Shown here: positions 23,921 to 35,570 of the stretch, piece after piece
Layout of the letters: the number at the start of each line of letters is the position of its first letter
Position numbering within the stretch: the stretch's first letter is position 1
Source: Nannobrachium achirus
Lineage: Eukaryota > Chordata > Actinopteri > Myctophiformes > Myctophidae
Direction: 5' to 3'
Assembly: GCA_963921795.1 (NCBI GenBank)
Contig: OY997654.1
Location: 4,050,177 to 4,114,176, forward strand
Length of the DNA: 64,000 nucleotides
Notes under the pieces: generated by a model
Database searches by the model: none
What the model was told of the DNA's origin: nothing
The model's input: only the letters and a program-made list of their open reading frames with translations
Made by a program: the position numbers and the translations under genes

Positions 23921-24539
23921 ACAGGAGGCTTTGACTTGGTTGCCTTGTAGAATATGTACTGTAATTGACCCTTCGCTAGGCCCCTCCCCAACTCGTCCTT
24001 GTCCAATACCACGTTAGCAACGAGTTACAAAGACAGGAGCGATGGCAAGCTTTGCTTCACACCCATAGACTTGCATGTTATATGACAGCTTATGTAAATA
24101 ATCAATCGTTTCAGGAGGAAAAGCTTCAAAATGTCTCCTAAATCTAGTCAACAAGGCCTGCAGTAGGCTGTGCACTGGACAATTTGCATGAGATTATTTC
24201 AATAAACTAAAACACAGGGAAATGTTAGAGGGAGAAATAGCCCTGAAACAATTCGGTCGTATCTCACGACCGTCATGGATCGACCTCAACCCGGTGTGGA
24301 GCAGTTTATCTTCTGTATTGTTTGATAAGAAGCATTTTAATCCGATTGACGGCCATGTTCTCGCATTTTTCTCATTACAAGACCATTGGTTGGGAGGTGT
24401 ACTGCACGTACTACATGCGTCTTATTAAACAATATTATACGGAAGAAAGTGGTAATTCTGCTTGAGCGTACCATATTGTGACATCCATGCGCCTTCAGTA
24501 AGCACGTTAGTTTTTAAATCTGAATGTTTGTGTTAATTG

Positions 24540-24930
24540 TGTATGTGACGGAGAGAGTCGCAGCCCCAGCCTTGAAGCCTCAAAAGTCTAGTATCTCCCC
24601 CGGACCAAAGAGATGTCTCTTTGGTCTAGTGGTTAAGATATTGGACTTTCGCGTGGGAGACCCGGGTACGAAGCCGGGTGGGGAGGTTCGGATGACCTCC
24701 GTTACATTGGTGCCGTGACCCGGATTCGGGCTTCCCCGTAGGAGGAGGTCAAAGGGGGGTGAGTGTGACGGAGAGAGTCGCAGCCCCAGCCTTGAAGCCT
24801 CAAAAGTCTAGTATCTCCCCCGGACCAAAGAGATGTCTCTTTGGTCTAGTGGTTAAGATATTGGACTTTCGCGTGGGAGACCCGGGTACGAACCCGGGTG
24901 GGGAGGTTCGGATCACCTCCGTTACATGTA
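24540..24930 (+). mobile_element. TRIM retrotransposon with tRNA-like LTRs
   Basis: Two 163-bp LTRs (24544-24706 and 24764-24926) begin TGTGACGGAG and end CTCCGTTACA. They flank 57 bases that hold a primer site, TGGTGCCGTGACCCGGATTC, complementary with one mismatch to the 3' end of tRNA-His, and a purine run AAAGGGGGG. The flanks TGTA at 24540-24543 and 24927-24930 are the target duplication. Each LTR carries a tRNA-derived segment with A box TGGTCTAGTGG and B box GGGTACGA. There is no coding capacity. The class (terminal-repeat retrotransposon in miniature) follows from size and structure. Confidence 0.88.
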
Positions 24931-26290
24931 GACATACATGTGGTTAAACTTTAAAGGAAGGGTAACAGAATGGGCTCTACTTTGTCTCCAATTAATTGTG
25001 ATATAATTGTGAAAATATTTGCCAATGCAACTATACCCTGAAAGGGTTAATATTCAGAGCTGTAGGGAGAAGGCGGTCTCAACTCCCGAGGGCAGCACCG
25101 CCCAGCCGCCTCGGAAAGTGACGAGCAGAAACAGCGTGTCACTTGAGGAATGTTGGTCACGTGACCCAATGGAAGTCGGTGGAGAATTGGACGTGGGAAT
25201 TACGATATATATATCCTAATAATACAGTAAATACATAACTTTGTCAGCGACGATGACCAACGATATGTATGCTATCACACGTTGTGTCATGTTTTGTAAT
25301 TGTCCTGACTGATTTCGCTGTATTCATGCTGAAGCACAGCTCGCACGAGTCAAAGACTTTCTACAGTCGCGAGGGGCGGGTCTTGACTTCGCTCCAGGCT
25401 TTGTGGACAGCGGCTGCTGTTCGCTGTTCATGCCGCGATGAGAGGTTCATGTGTGGGATGAACAAGCCATTGTGACTCTGTGATTTTTATGGAGCTTTTC
25501 GTTCCCGGGCCGTTTCTGGGACAAATCATCATGACAAAATAAGATAAATAGGGGACAGCCGGACAGGGCGACTATTTGTGAGGATAAGTTAATAATAATT
25601 AGAAGATAGAGTTAAAATAAAACATTAAACCAAGCACTTTGACCGAGGCTTGCGCTCGCATCTAGGCTCGCATCTACGCTGGTGACTCGTGTGTAAAGTA
25701 ACTAAGTAGCCAACATTTACTCAAGTACTAAACCAAGCACTTTGACCGAGGCTTGTCATCATTGTGAGTGGATGAGAGCCGCTCGCCCGCTCGCATCTAC
25801 GTGCAGCCTGCTAGTGAGTCGAGTGTAAAGTAACTAAGTAGCCTACATTTACTCAAGTATTGATGTACTTTGAGGCGGAGATAGCCGCGACCAGCTCTTC
25901 TTCTAATCGGCTCGCCTGCAGTCGGTATCTAAGTAGGCTACATTTACTCAGATACTGTACTTAAGTAGGGCCCTACAATTTTGAGGTATTTTTACTTTAC
26001 TGGAGTGTTTTACATTTTCAGTACTTTTATTTCTACTCTTTCTACACTTCATCTCAAAATAAATCATTGTAGGCTACTTTTACTCCACTGCAGTTATTTA
26101 AAAAAAGTTATTAAAAATACTTTGTTTAATTATTATTACAAACCATTCATTAATCACTATATATACATCGGCCATTTGAAATTAGCCGATCTACAAGCTC
26201 ACAGTGCGTGACGGACATTTTCTTGTAACGGTTTATTTCTACATTGTAGTATCGATACTTTTACTTGTTGATACTTTTACTTGAGTACAA
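24931..26290. other. Intronic interval, repeats of unclear class
   Basis: No gene found. From 25631 to 25860 a unit containing AACCAAGCACTTTGACCGAG and AAGTAACTAAGTAGC is present twice in tandem. The AAGTA-rich stretch to 26290 resembles 13040-13290 and 63540-63730, probably diverged copies of one transposon family. A half copy of the dispersed hairpin lies at 26183-26212. Confidence 0.5.
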
Positions 26291-26355
26291 AATATGAGTA
26301 CTTCTTCCACCGCTGCGCTGTCAGTCCGTGCAGCCGTGCTGACAAGGAAACGGCA

Positions 26356-26375
26356 GGGGGGGGGGGGGGGGGGGG
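26356..26375. repeat. Poly-G tract
   Basis: About 20 consecutive G within an AGGGG-rich context. The rest of 26291-27257 has no gene; GGCGGCATAGCTCAGGGGTA at 26884-26903 is the start of a tRNA-derived SINE head, cut off after the A box. Confidence 0.7.
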
Positions 26376-27257
26376 CAGAAATGGGCGTGTCCAGCTTGCA
26401 TTTCACCGAGACAAGAGGGCAAGAGAGATTCTCTTGTTTTCGTCATTTTCACGCGACAACTTTATTTCCGAAGTTATTTCCCAAAATGGCCACAGTTGGT
26501 CTTATTAATTTATAAACCTCAAATGTAACTATGTATTCTCAAACTAATATGACTCAAATATATGTAAAAAATACTTAGGGGGACCTTTAGAGACATGTGT
26601 CAACAGTTTTACAAGGCAAATTTCATGGTGCCTACACTTTAACATCGTTATTATTTATCACCGGTCCAGACAGGAGTTTTCATGTACTGCACGGTAAGAC
26701 TACATACAGTAGCAGCAGTTCAAATAGACCAACAAATGAATGAATATACGCTCAGGGTACTAAACGTGCAGAATCCGAAACAAGCCAGTCCAGCAGCCGT
26801 CAACACTTCAGCTGATCAGCATCAGTTCACTGCAGATTTGTACATTTGCTTGTTTTATATGATTTGCACCTTTGTTTACCATTGGGCGGCATAGCTCAGG
26901 GGTAGAGAAACCGAAATTAGAGCACGAAGGGTTCCCGAAGGGTTCCCAGTTATGTTGCAAACTGTTTGTGAGCGGACAAAATAGCATTGACAGCTATGAC
27001 TGCTGGGACCGTACCTATGTTCCCCGGGTTCTATGTTCCCCATGTTTCTGAGGTAGCGCTGATCCAGACGACTTGGCTCCATCGTTTTTTATATTTCCAG
27101 AAAGGAGAAAGAGAAGAAGAGAGGGGATATGCATGTACATGTACATGAGGATAGACATAAGCTGATCAGTAAAGTTGTACTGACTGACCTCTAACGTACT
27201 TTTCCCTGAGAGGGTTGCTGTGGCGTCTTGCTGTGGCTCCCATTATTGCTTTAAAAG

Positions 27258-27262
27258 GAAAA

Positions 27263-27293
<31 letters not shown>

Positions 27294-27296
27294 TAT
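27258..27296. repeat. A-run and (AT)n tract
   Basis: A poly-A run followed by an AT repeat. Bases 27297-27510 contain no other feature. Confidence 0.9.
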
Positions 27297-27521
27297 TCTT
27301 AACTTATTTGCACTGACTTTGGTCACTTTTTTTCAGGCCCTGCACTATTGGGTTGTGTTGCGATATAGTACGGTTTTAACATTCAGGGGCTCCCCGTGGC
27401 TTTGAAAGGGTTAAGATGCAAAAAGAATATCTGCTCATTTAATAATTCTTACATGTGTTTTCATTTTGTTATATATTTCATATCACCACATGATGACCCA
27501 ACAACATCTTTCCTGAAACAG

Positions 27522-27533
27522 ATGAAGAAAAAG
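27522..27533 (+). CDS. Candidate 12-bp micro-exon
   Basis: CCTGAAACAG/ATGAAGAAAAAG/GTGAGCT gives an acceptor and donor around four codons that read DEEK in phase 1, linking the 22898 exon to the CARD exon. The frame also stays open without it, so it is optional. Weak polypyrimidine tract; low confidence. Confidence 0.35.
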
Positions 27534-27801
27534 GTGAGCTTTTCTGTCCTGACAGTTCAATACTAGAGGTAACATTTAATGCATTAAAGTACATAAATGA
27601 ATCCCTAGAGGTAACCAGTGAGTAGGTTGTTGGCTGCTGCCTTTGGTTTACCAGGATGTATATCCTCTATACCGGTGTATTGTTCCAAACCCATAAATGT
27701 ACCAGTTGTTACACTACTATTAATGTGTGGGTGTAGAGATGCAGGAGCTTTATTTTCTGTGATGTTTATCTCAACCACTCTTCTTTTTCTCTTCCTAACA
27801 G

Positions 27802-28041
27802 AACACTTTGTGATGCAGCACAAGGAACAGTTGATTCAACTGGTTCCACCTTCCACAGTCATGTCTCTGGTAGACAGTCTAGGAGACCAAGTCTCTCCTG
27901 AGCTCCATGATGAGATCCAAGCTGCAGAGAGGAGCGAGGACCAAATGAAGATCCTGTACACATCACTGCTAGAACCAGGAGGAACATCTGTTAGAGCAGC
28001 CTTTTACCATGCTCTGACACAACTCTTCTCTGAGACGCCTG
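27802..28041 (+). CDS. CARD-like death-fold exon
   Basis: A 240-bp exon, phase 1 to 1, 80 codons. It opens HFVMQHKEQLIQLVPP and continues VDSLGDQVSPELHDEIQAAE, then DQMKILYTSLLEPGG and AAFYHALTQLFSETP. This spacing of hydrophobic and charged positions matches the CARD of fish ASC and of caspase- or NLR-associated CARDs (a helix with H-x-x-x-L-I, a short-spaced D-x-L, then D-K/Q-M-x-x-L). CARDs recruit partners by homotypic binding, typically ASC or caspase-1 in inflammasomes. It sits 370 bases upstream of the NACHT exon in the same frame. Confidence 0.82.
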
Positions 28042-28411
28042 GTAAGATCCACATTATTACTAAATGATTAATTATGATAAATACAGCATATGCTTGTAGA
28101 ACACCTATTAATCTATTTTTATCTTGGAAAACGATTAACCCATTTGAAGGCATGACATTACATAAGTATAAAACAGGGCTTAAGTGATCTCTGTGATTGT
28201 TTAACCAAATTATTTTCCGAAACGTTATGAATGTGTCAAATATTTTGATATTTTCTAAAAAGGTGACAGTAGCTGATCTATAAGCTATTCTGATGCACTG
28301 TGAGCTTGTAAATCTTTTATGTTTACTGTATATAATTTTAGCTCAGCAGCTACAGCAGCAATCCAAATACCATAACACAGACTTAATGATGTCTGTTCTT
28401 TGGTCATTTAG
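28042..28411. other. CARD-NACHT intron
   Basis: A 370-bp intron, GTAAGA to TTTAG. It contains a degenerate copy of the dispersed hairpin at 28270-28320. Confidence 0.8.
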
Positions 28412-30143
28412 AAACTCCTGCTGCTGCTGAGTTTCAACAACACCTCAAATGTATTCTGAGGGAGAAGTTGTGTTTGTCGGAGTGGATGACAGCAGGAAGA
28501 ACTCTTCTGAATAATATCTACATCACAGTGGGAGACGGTGGAAAGATCAATCTGGAACATGAGGTCAGACAGATTGAAACAGCATTCATGAAACCAGGAA
28601 TACCTATACTAATAGAAGACATCTTTAAGCCTTTACCTGGACAACATAGACCAATCAGAACAGTTATGACAAAGGGAGTTGCTGGCCTCGGTAAAACAGT
28701 CGTAACTCAGATGTACACACTGGGCTGGGCAAAAGACAAAGCCAACCAGGATATCGACTTTGTATTTCCATTCACTTTCCGAGAGCTGAATTTGAAAATG
28801 AAGAAGACTTATAGCCTGGTGGAACTAATTCATCACTTTTTTGGTGAAATCAAGGAAGCAGGAATCTCCAGCTTCAACAGTTCCAAAGTTCTGTTCATCT
28901 TTGATGGTCTAGATGAGTTTCGGTCTTCTCTACAGTTCCAGGAAAATAATATCTGGAATGATGAAACGAAGCCAACATCAGTGGACGTGTTACTGGCAAA
29001 CCTCATCAGTGGTCACCTGCTTCCCTCTGCTCGCATCTGGATCACCACACGACCTGCAGCAGCCACTCTGATCCCTAGAGAATATGTTGACAGGATGACA
29101 GAGGTTAAAGGGTTCACGGAACCACAGAAAGAACAGTTCTTCATAATGAGATTCAGTTATAATGAGGAGAAGGCCAAAACAGTCATCTCACACATCCAAA
29201 CATCACGAAGCCTCCACATCATGTGTCACATCCCAGTCTTCTGTTGGATCATTGTTTCAGTTGTGGAGAACATGTGGGGAAGAGCGAGAAATGTATCACT
29301 GCCAACGACACTGACTGAGATGTACCTCCGTTTCATGGATGTTCAGTCTGAACAGTTCAATGTGAAGTATTGGAATGAGGACATTCTGTCTCTGGGAAAA
29401 CTGGCTTTTGAACAGCTGAAGAAAGGCAACACAATCTTCTATGAAGCAGACCTGATAGAGTGTGGCATTAATATCAACGATGCTGCTAGGTACTCAGGAG
29501 TGTTCACCCAGATGTTTAAAGAGTTGAAGGGTGGGTGGTTCAAGGAAGAGGTGTTCTGCTTTGTTCATCTCAGTGTTCAGGAGTTTCTCGCTGCTCTTTA
29601 TGTCTTTCACACATTCATCAACACTGGTATCAACCTACTGTCAACCTCTGTGTGGTCCAAGCTATTTAGAGGCAAACCAGAGATGTATCACCTCTACCAG
29701 AGTGCTTTAGACATGGCCTCACAGAGTCCAGATGGACACTGGGACTTGTTCCTCCGTTTCCTGCTGGGCCTCTCATTGGAGACCAATCAGAGTCTCTTAC
29801 AAAGACTGTTGGGACAGACAGGAATTACATCACAGACCAATCAGGAAACAATAGAGTACATCAAGAAGAAGATCAGGGAGAATCCCTCTCCAGAGAGAAG
29901 CATCAATCTGTTCCACTGTCTGAATGAGATGAACGATCATTCTCTAGAAGAGGAGATCCAACAGTCTCTGATTTCAGGAAGTCTCTCCACACAGAAACTC
30001 TCTCCTGCTCAGTGGTCAGCTCTAGTCTTCATGTTGCTGTCATCAGGAAAGGATCTGGATGTGTTTGACCTGAAGAAATACCAAGCTTCAGAGGAGGCTC
30101 TTCTGGGGCTGCTGCCAGTGGTCAAAACCTCTACTAGGGCAGT
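28412..30143 (+). CDS. FISNA-NACHT exon of a fish NLR
   Basis: A 1,732-bp exon entering in phase 1 and leaving in phase 2, 577 codons without a stop. Residues 1-80 are a FISNA-like lead (LNNIYITVGDGGKINLEHEV). The Walker A loop GVAGLGKT is near residues 89-96 and Walker B VLFIFDGLDE near 160-169. The sensor-like WITTRPAAA and winged-helix box FVHLSVQEFLAALYVF follow. It ends LLPVVKTSTRAV, the usual junction with the first fish LRR (LSGCNLS). It is the single large exon of fish-specific NLRs (NLR-C/NLRC3-like). The ATPase residues look intact, so it is probably functional. Confidence 0.97.
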
Positions 30144-30243
30144 GTAAGTGCACTGATAACTGGATACATTTAATATACAGCATTTTATGTTGTCCTTCTG
30201 TAATAAGAATGAAGTATTTAACCATTTATTATTATTAATACAA

Positions 30244-30245
<2 letters not shown>

Positions 30246-30311
<66 letters not shown>
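30246..30311. repeat. (GT)n microsatellite
   Basis: GT run about 100 bases after the NACHT exon donor. Confidence 0.95.
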
Positions 30312-30312
<1 letters not shown>

Positions 30313-30319
30313 TATATAT

Positions 30320-30371
30320 ATCTGTGATTCTCATGTGAAAAGGAAGGGAGTGTTAATCATATTCTGATTAT
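30320..30371 (+). repeat. Segmental duplication, copy 1, first block
   Basis: ATCTGTGATTCTCATGTGAA and the following 30 bases recur at 48403-48454 with one change. This is the left edge of the duplicated segment containing the LRR exon. Confidence 0.75.
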
Positions 30372-30518
30372 TATTTTTGAGCGGTGGTCCCCGCCGCTCC
30401 TGTAATTCGCTTTCACGATGTTGCTGGCCGTGTATGTCTGTCGCCTGCCATACGGACCTCAAACTCACACACACGTTAAAGGAGGGGCGCGATTGAGTCA
30501 GGCCAGGCAGACTCAACA

Positions 30519-30635
<117 letters not shown>

Positions 30636-31146
30636 TGTAGACACACACACGTAGCAAGGAGGGCACGTTTTTTCCCCTGACCAGAAAGTAGGCCTACCAC
30701 AGATGCTTTTGCTGACACAAAGAGGTAAATGTACTATCAATCGTAACAAGTAGGCGAAAACTATAGCCTATCTTATAGTTATAGCAGGTCGACTCGAGTG
30801 CTTTCAATCATTAGCCTATATTCGAGTTTCTTTAGGCTGGTCGAGTGCTTCACGTGTTGTCTATAGGTGATGTAGGCTTAATAATTTGTTACAACAAGTA
30901 GAAGTTCTCATATCAAAATAAAAATAAACAAATAATCGAAAATAGCGGATCTACAAGCTCACAATGCGTCCACCCGTCCATCTTTAGCCGAGTTTCTTAA
31001 AGCAGGTCAAAATAATAATAAACAAATAATACTTGGAAAAAAGCGGATTTAAGATCACAATGTGTCTGTCCGTCCGTCCATCCGTCCCTCTGTCCCATCC
31101 CTGCGCTCCCAAATAGGGTGACCATTATATCCAGTTTCACACATAC

Positions 31147-31440
31147 ATTTCTTTTTGTAGCTCAGGAGGTAGAGCGGGTTGGCCAATGATCGGTAGGTCA
31201 GAGGTTCGAATCCTGGCTCCTCCTGTCAACATGTCGAAGTGTCCTTGGGCAAGAAGACACGGAACCCCACATTGCCCCCAATGAGTTGGTTGGTGAAGGC
31301 TTGCCACCATTGGTGTGTGAATGTGGGAAGTGAGGACACTGGCGTCGAATGTTCGCCGCTTCACTTCCCAATGTATGAATGAATGAACCATTGTAAAGCG
31401 CTTTGAGCACTTGGAAAAGCGCTATAAAAAATGCAATTCA
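31147..31440 (+). mobile_element. tRNA-derived SINE
   Basis: The head GTAGCTCAGGAGGTAGAGCG supplies the A box and AGGTCAGAGGTTCGAATCCT the B box. The body has GTCCTTGGGCAAGA and the 3' tail TGTAAAGCGCTTTGAGCACT, then AAAAGCGCTATAAAA. These are well-known modules of fish SINEs with a LINE-2-type tail. Nearly full length. Confidence 0.88.
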
Positions 31441-31632
31441 TTATTTTTGCAGATTCTGTCCGATTCTTTTAATTATAATTATTCCTTCAAATGTCAGGGG
31501 TTTTACTTTTACACGTTAAAAAACACGCATTTACATTCAATGCATGTTCAATGTTACTCGGGCGGACTAGGCCTTGCGCCACCCCTCCCCCCCAAAAGAG
31601 GAGACGTTCCTAAATTAGGCTTTTGCGTCTTA

Positions 31633-31692
31633 TTAAGTGTGCCTGCCATGCAACGCAATGGCAAAACACTTATTGTAATCCGCCATACTTAT
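31633..31692 (+). mobile_element. Helitron-like 5' module
   Basis: TTAAGTGTGCCTGCCATGCA to CCGCCATACTTA, the 5' 60 bases of the Helitron-like family, here solitary and directly upstream of a longer copy. Confidence 0.7.
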
Positions 31693-31697
31693 ATAGT

Positions 31698-32819
31698 TAA
31701 GTGTGCCTGCCATGCAATGGCAAAACACTTATTGTAATCCGCCATACTTAATTAATGACGATCCCACAAATTTGGTGCGCTAATAACTGCCGCACAATTT
31801 ACGCCACCGCCGCAATATATACATCAAAACGTGCGGCTCGGCCGGGAATGGTGTGCTATTACTTTTCTAAGAGAAAAGTTGTATCGTTTAATTGATATTA
31901 ATTTATTAGTGAATTAATTTTACCCATTGACTTATAATGGGAATTGCAAAAACTCACATTCAATATTTTTTTTCTCGCAAACCATAGGGGCTACAGTTTC
32001 AAAACTTGGAGAGGAGATTTATAATGATATCAAGGATTAAATAAAAAATAATTTCGTCAGTTGGCCTCATGGTGGCGCTATAACAGTCCACTTTACCTTT
32101 CGGCCTGTAACTCTTGAACCGTGGGTCGGAAAATTAAAATTCCTTTTTCCCTGGATTCCTTGGGTCATGACGCATCTCCTCATATAGGCCACGCCCATTT
32201 GCGTCAGGATAGATTTTCCGCCATTTTGAATTTTCTTCAAAACACACTTTTTGCTCCTTTTCCTACATATTTTCTCCAAATGTCACAAAAATCGATACAC
32301 ACGATCTATGGACGCATGCGATAAACATATTTAAACGATATTTTGATAGTCCATACCGTTCTTCCGTAACAGGGTTCCAAAGTTAGCGGGAGGAGCCCGT
32401 TTTGTAAGAAGTAGCCATAAATCACAAACGAAACATCCAGTCAACACCAAATTTTAACCACAAGTGGGGGGCGCTATACTGAACATATACCCAAAAGCAT
32501 TTCCACTTCGACCCATAGGGGGCACCACAAACGCGCAAAACGTAACCGTTTCATGCCAAAACGTGTTTTTCAGGGGGAACGACCCTCTCAAAACGAAACA
32601 CAAACGATCTCGGGAGCGACGGGACAACGTAATCGCCTTGCGGAACTTGTGGGAGGAGCCTATTTCTTAAAAACAAGAAACCATATTGCTAATGCTAACA
32701 CATGCTAATGCTAACAAATGCTAATGCTAACAAATATGCTAATGTTAACACATACAAGGTTGCACACACTTAGCGAGCTGCAGGCACACTTACAATTTCT
32801 TCGAAATTTTCTTTTCTAG
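31698..32819 (+). mobile_element. Helitron2/Helentron-like element, copy 1
   Basis: It starts TTAAGTGTGCCTGCC and ends with the sub-terminal inverse GCAGGCACACTTA, an AT-rich stem (AATTTCTTCGAAATTT) and CTTTTCTAG, followed by T. Asymmetric terminal repeats, a 3' stem-loop and a CTAG end with no target duplication are Helitron traits. The interior holds GCGGGAGGAGCCCGTTTTG, CGCTATACTGAAC and a short ATGCTAATGCTAAC array. No Rep/helicase is encoded. Copies 3 and 5 fix the ends through empty sites. Confidence 0.75.
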
Positions 32820-32870
32820 TTAAGTGTGCCTGCCATGCAATGGCAAAACACTTATTGTAATCCGCCATAC

Positions 32871-33245
32871 TTAAAGGGATAAGAAACCCCGCCTCTAATT
32901 TGTTTTATGGGATTTCAGAACATGAAAAGATTTCTAAAATGTAGGCGTGGTTATCTGCCGTTGTGGGGGGAGGGGGCGGAGTAATGCGTCTTGTAACAGA
33001 GAGAGACAGACCGAAGCTGTCAGCAGTGGGCACTTGTTGCTTTTCCATTTCGGAAACATTTTTTAAAACCAGCCATTGGAGGTGTAAAAACTATAAAGAT
33101 TCGGCAACTCCATGTTCTGTAACCAATTAAAATGTGCAGGTATTTTACAAACAAGCTCTCTGAGCTTTTATCCATGGACACACTTTCTCCAGCTCTGGAC
33201 CACGGAACCAGTGAAGAATGGACGCTAGGCTCGCTATTTGCTGTG

Positions 33246-33280
<35 letters not shown>

Positions 33281-33607
33281 GTGACAGTGCGCGCACACAC
33301 ACAACGTCCACACACACGAAAACTAGCAGATCTACAAGCTCACAACGCGTTGCGGGGCGTCGCTTTCGCGACGCGTTGTGAGCTTGTATATTAGCTATGT
33401 AGCTATGTAGCCTAGCTAACAGCCGTAGCAGCAATAGCTTCTCATGTAAACACGTTGGTTTCGGCTCTACGGCTATTAGCTAGGCTACATACATAGCCGA
33501 TATACAAGCTCACAAGGCGTCGCTTTCGCGACGCGTTGTGAGCTTGTACATCTGCTATTTTCCGTGTGTGGACGTTGTGTGTGTGCGTGCACTGTCACGA
33601 CACGCAC

Positions 33608-33678
<71 letters not shown>

Positions 33679-33821
33679 CTACACTACACGGAAAATAACA
33701 CAGGCGCCACACAGTGTAACTGTCTGTTGACAGAGCCTGCTCTTCTCTCTGGCAGAAACAAGCATACAGTGAAACCACGCCCCCCCTTGATACGACTCTG
33801 TAAAACAAACGTTAATATTAA
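32871..33821. mobile_element. TTAA-site transposon, second copy, left part
   Basis: From TTAA at 32871, AGGGATAAGAAACCCCGCCT matches the complete copy at 3464. The match runs through the (GT)n/(CA)n and hairpin region to GTTAATATTAA at 33821, where the Helitron-like copy 3 intervenes, and resumes at 34960 (TTAGATATGCCTACGTCACG) for about 45 bases. The TTAA site lies in a Helitron-like 5' module (32820-32870). Two further hairpin copies lie at 33318-33410 and 33490-33560, with (CA)n at 33610-33676. Confidence 0.75.
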
Positions 33822-34959
33822 CTAGAAAAGAAAATTTCGAAGAAATTTTAAGTGTGCCTGCAGCTCGCTAAGTGTGTGCAACCTTGTATGTGTTAACATT
33901 AGCATCTTTGTTAGCATTAGCATTTGTTAGCATTAGCATGTGTTAGCATTAGCAATATGGTTTCTTGTTTTTAAAAAATAGGCTCCTCCCACAAGTTCCG
34001 CAAGGCGATTACGTTGTCCCGTCGCTCCCGAGATCGTTTGTGTTTCGTTTTGAGAGGGCCGTTCCCCCTGAAAAACACATTTTGGCATGAAACGGTTACG
34101 TTTTGCGCGTTTGTGGTGCCCCCTATGGGTCGAAGTGGAAATGCTTTTGGGTATATGTTCAGTATAGCGCCCCCCACTTGTGGTTAAAATTTGGTGTTGA
34201 CTGGATGTTTCGTTTGTGATTTATGGCTACTTCTTACAAAACGGGCTCCTCCCGCTAACTTTGGAACCCTGTTACGGAAGAACGGTATGGACTATCAAAA
34301 TATCGTTTAAATATGTTTATCGCATGAGTCCATAGATCGTGTGTATCGATTTTTGTGACATTTGGAGAAAATATGTAGGAAAAGGAGCAAAAAGTGTGTT
34401 TTGAAGAAAATTCAAAATGGCGGAAAATCTATCCTGACGCAAATGGGTGTGGCCTATATGAGGAGATGCGTCATGACCCAAGGAATCCAGGGAAAAAGGA
34501 ATTTTAATTTTCCGACGCACGGTTCAAGAGTTACAGGCCGAAAGGTAAAGTGGACTGTTATAGCGCCACCATGAGGCCAACTGACGAAATATTTTTTTAT
34601 TTAATCCTTGATATCATTATAAATCTCTCCAAGTTTTGAAACTGTAGCCCCTATGATTTGCGAGAAAAAAAAATATTTAATGTGAGTTTTTGCGATTCCC
34701 ATTATAAGTCAATGGGTAAAATTAATTCACTAATAAATTAATATAAATTAAACGATACAACTTTTCTCTTAGAAAAGTAATAGCACACCATTCCCGGCCG
34801 AGCTGCACGTTTTGATGTATATATTGCGGCGGTGGCGTAAATCGTGCGGCAGTTATTACGGCTCCAAATTTGTGGGATCATTACCTAATTAATTAATTAA
34901 TTAATTAAGTATGGGGGATTACAATAAGTGTTTTGCCATTGCATGGCAGGCACACTTAA
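33822..34959 (-). mobile_element. Helitron-like element, copy 3, with empty site
   Basis: The reverse complement of copy 1, CTAGAAAAGAAAATTTC to GGCAGGCACACTTAA. Flanks join as GTTAATATTAA plus TTAGATATGCC, which is exactly the uninterrupted sequence in the related TTAA-site element at 4247-4268. The insertion therefore left no target duplication. On its own strand it sits between A and T, or equivalently T and T. Confidence 0.85.
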
Positions 34960-35012
34960 TTAGATATGCCTACGTCACGTTACACCACAGAACATTGATA
35001 GCTAATATTTAA

Positions 35013-35400
35013 CTAGAAAAGAAAATTTCTAAGAAATTTTAAGTGTGCCTGCAGCTCGCTAAGTCTGTGCAACCTTGTGTAGCGGTTGGTGTTAGCATTA
35101 GCGTTATTAACATTAGCATTTTTTTGCATAAACGTTAACATTATTGTTCTTCATATGACACCACCCACATGTCTGTACGACAAACGGTTCACGAGAAAAC
35201 GGGTCACTTCCTGTTTGGTGAGGGGCACTTCCTGTTTGGCGAAATAGGCCCCAATTAAGTTTAAGGACTCTTAATCTTGTCATTTGACGCAACCCGCGTG
35301 TCTGTATGACAAACGGTTCACGAGATCAAGGGTCACTTCCTGTTTGGTGAGGGGCACTTCCTGTTTGGCGAAATAGGCCCCAATTAAGGTCATGGACGAT
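35013..35400 (-). mobile_element. Helitron-like element, copy 4, 3' part
   Basis: CTAGAAAAGAAAATTTC and TAAGTGTGCCTGCAGCTCGC at the left mark a reversed 3' end. Two inverted units of the 129-bp minisatellite (TACGACAAACGGTTCACGAG and CACTTCCTGTTTGG) follow. The 5' end is not found. Confidence 0.6.
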
Positions 35401-35570
35401 TAATGAATTAAAGCTGCAAGCAGCGATGACCGGGCCCTCGCAGCTCTACCCACGTCACAAGGCCAGCAGCCAATCAGAAACCAAACAGGAAGTCAGCCAT
35501 TTCGACTAATTAGTGGCGTTTTGGCGCATTTTTGGCCGTTATCACGGGTCGCACTTTAACGACAGTTTTG

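Noticed and set aside
24602..24900. Two tRNA-Glu-like genes at about 24605-24675 and 24825-24895
   Set aside because: The A and B boxes are present but the anticodon stem does not pair and the acceptor stem is poor. Both copies lie inside 163-bp LTRs with TG...CA ends, a primer site and target duplications, so they are part of a TRIM element.
31698..34959. A single 3.3-kb palindromic transposon
   Set aside because: The two arms are separate, oppositely oriented Helitron-like insertions. The right-hand one has its own empty site in the related element at 4247-4268, and the spacer belongs to a TTAA-site element.
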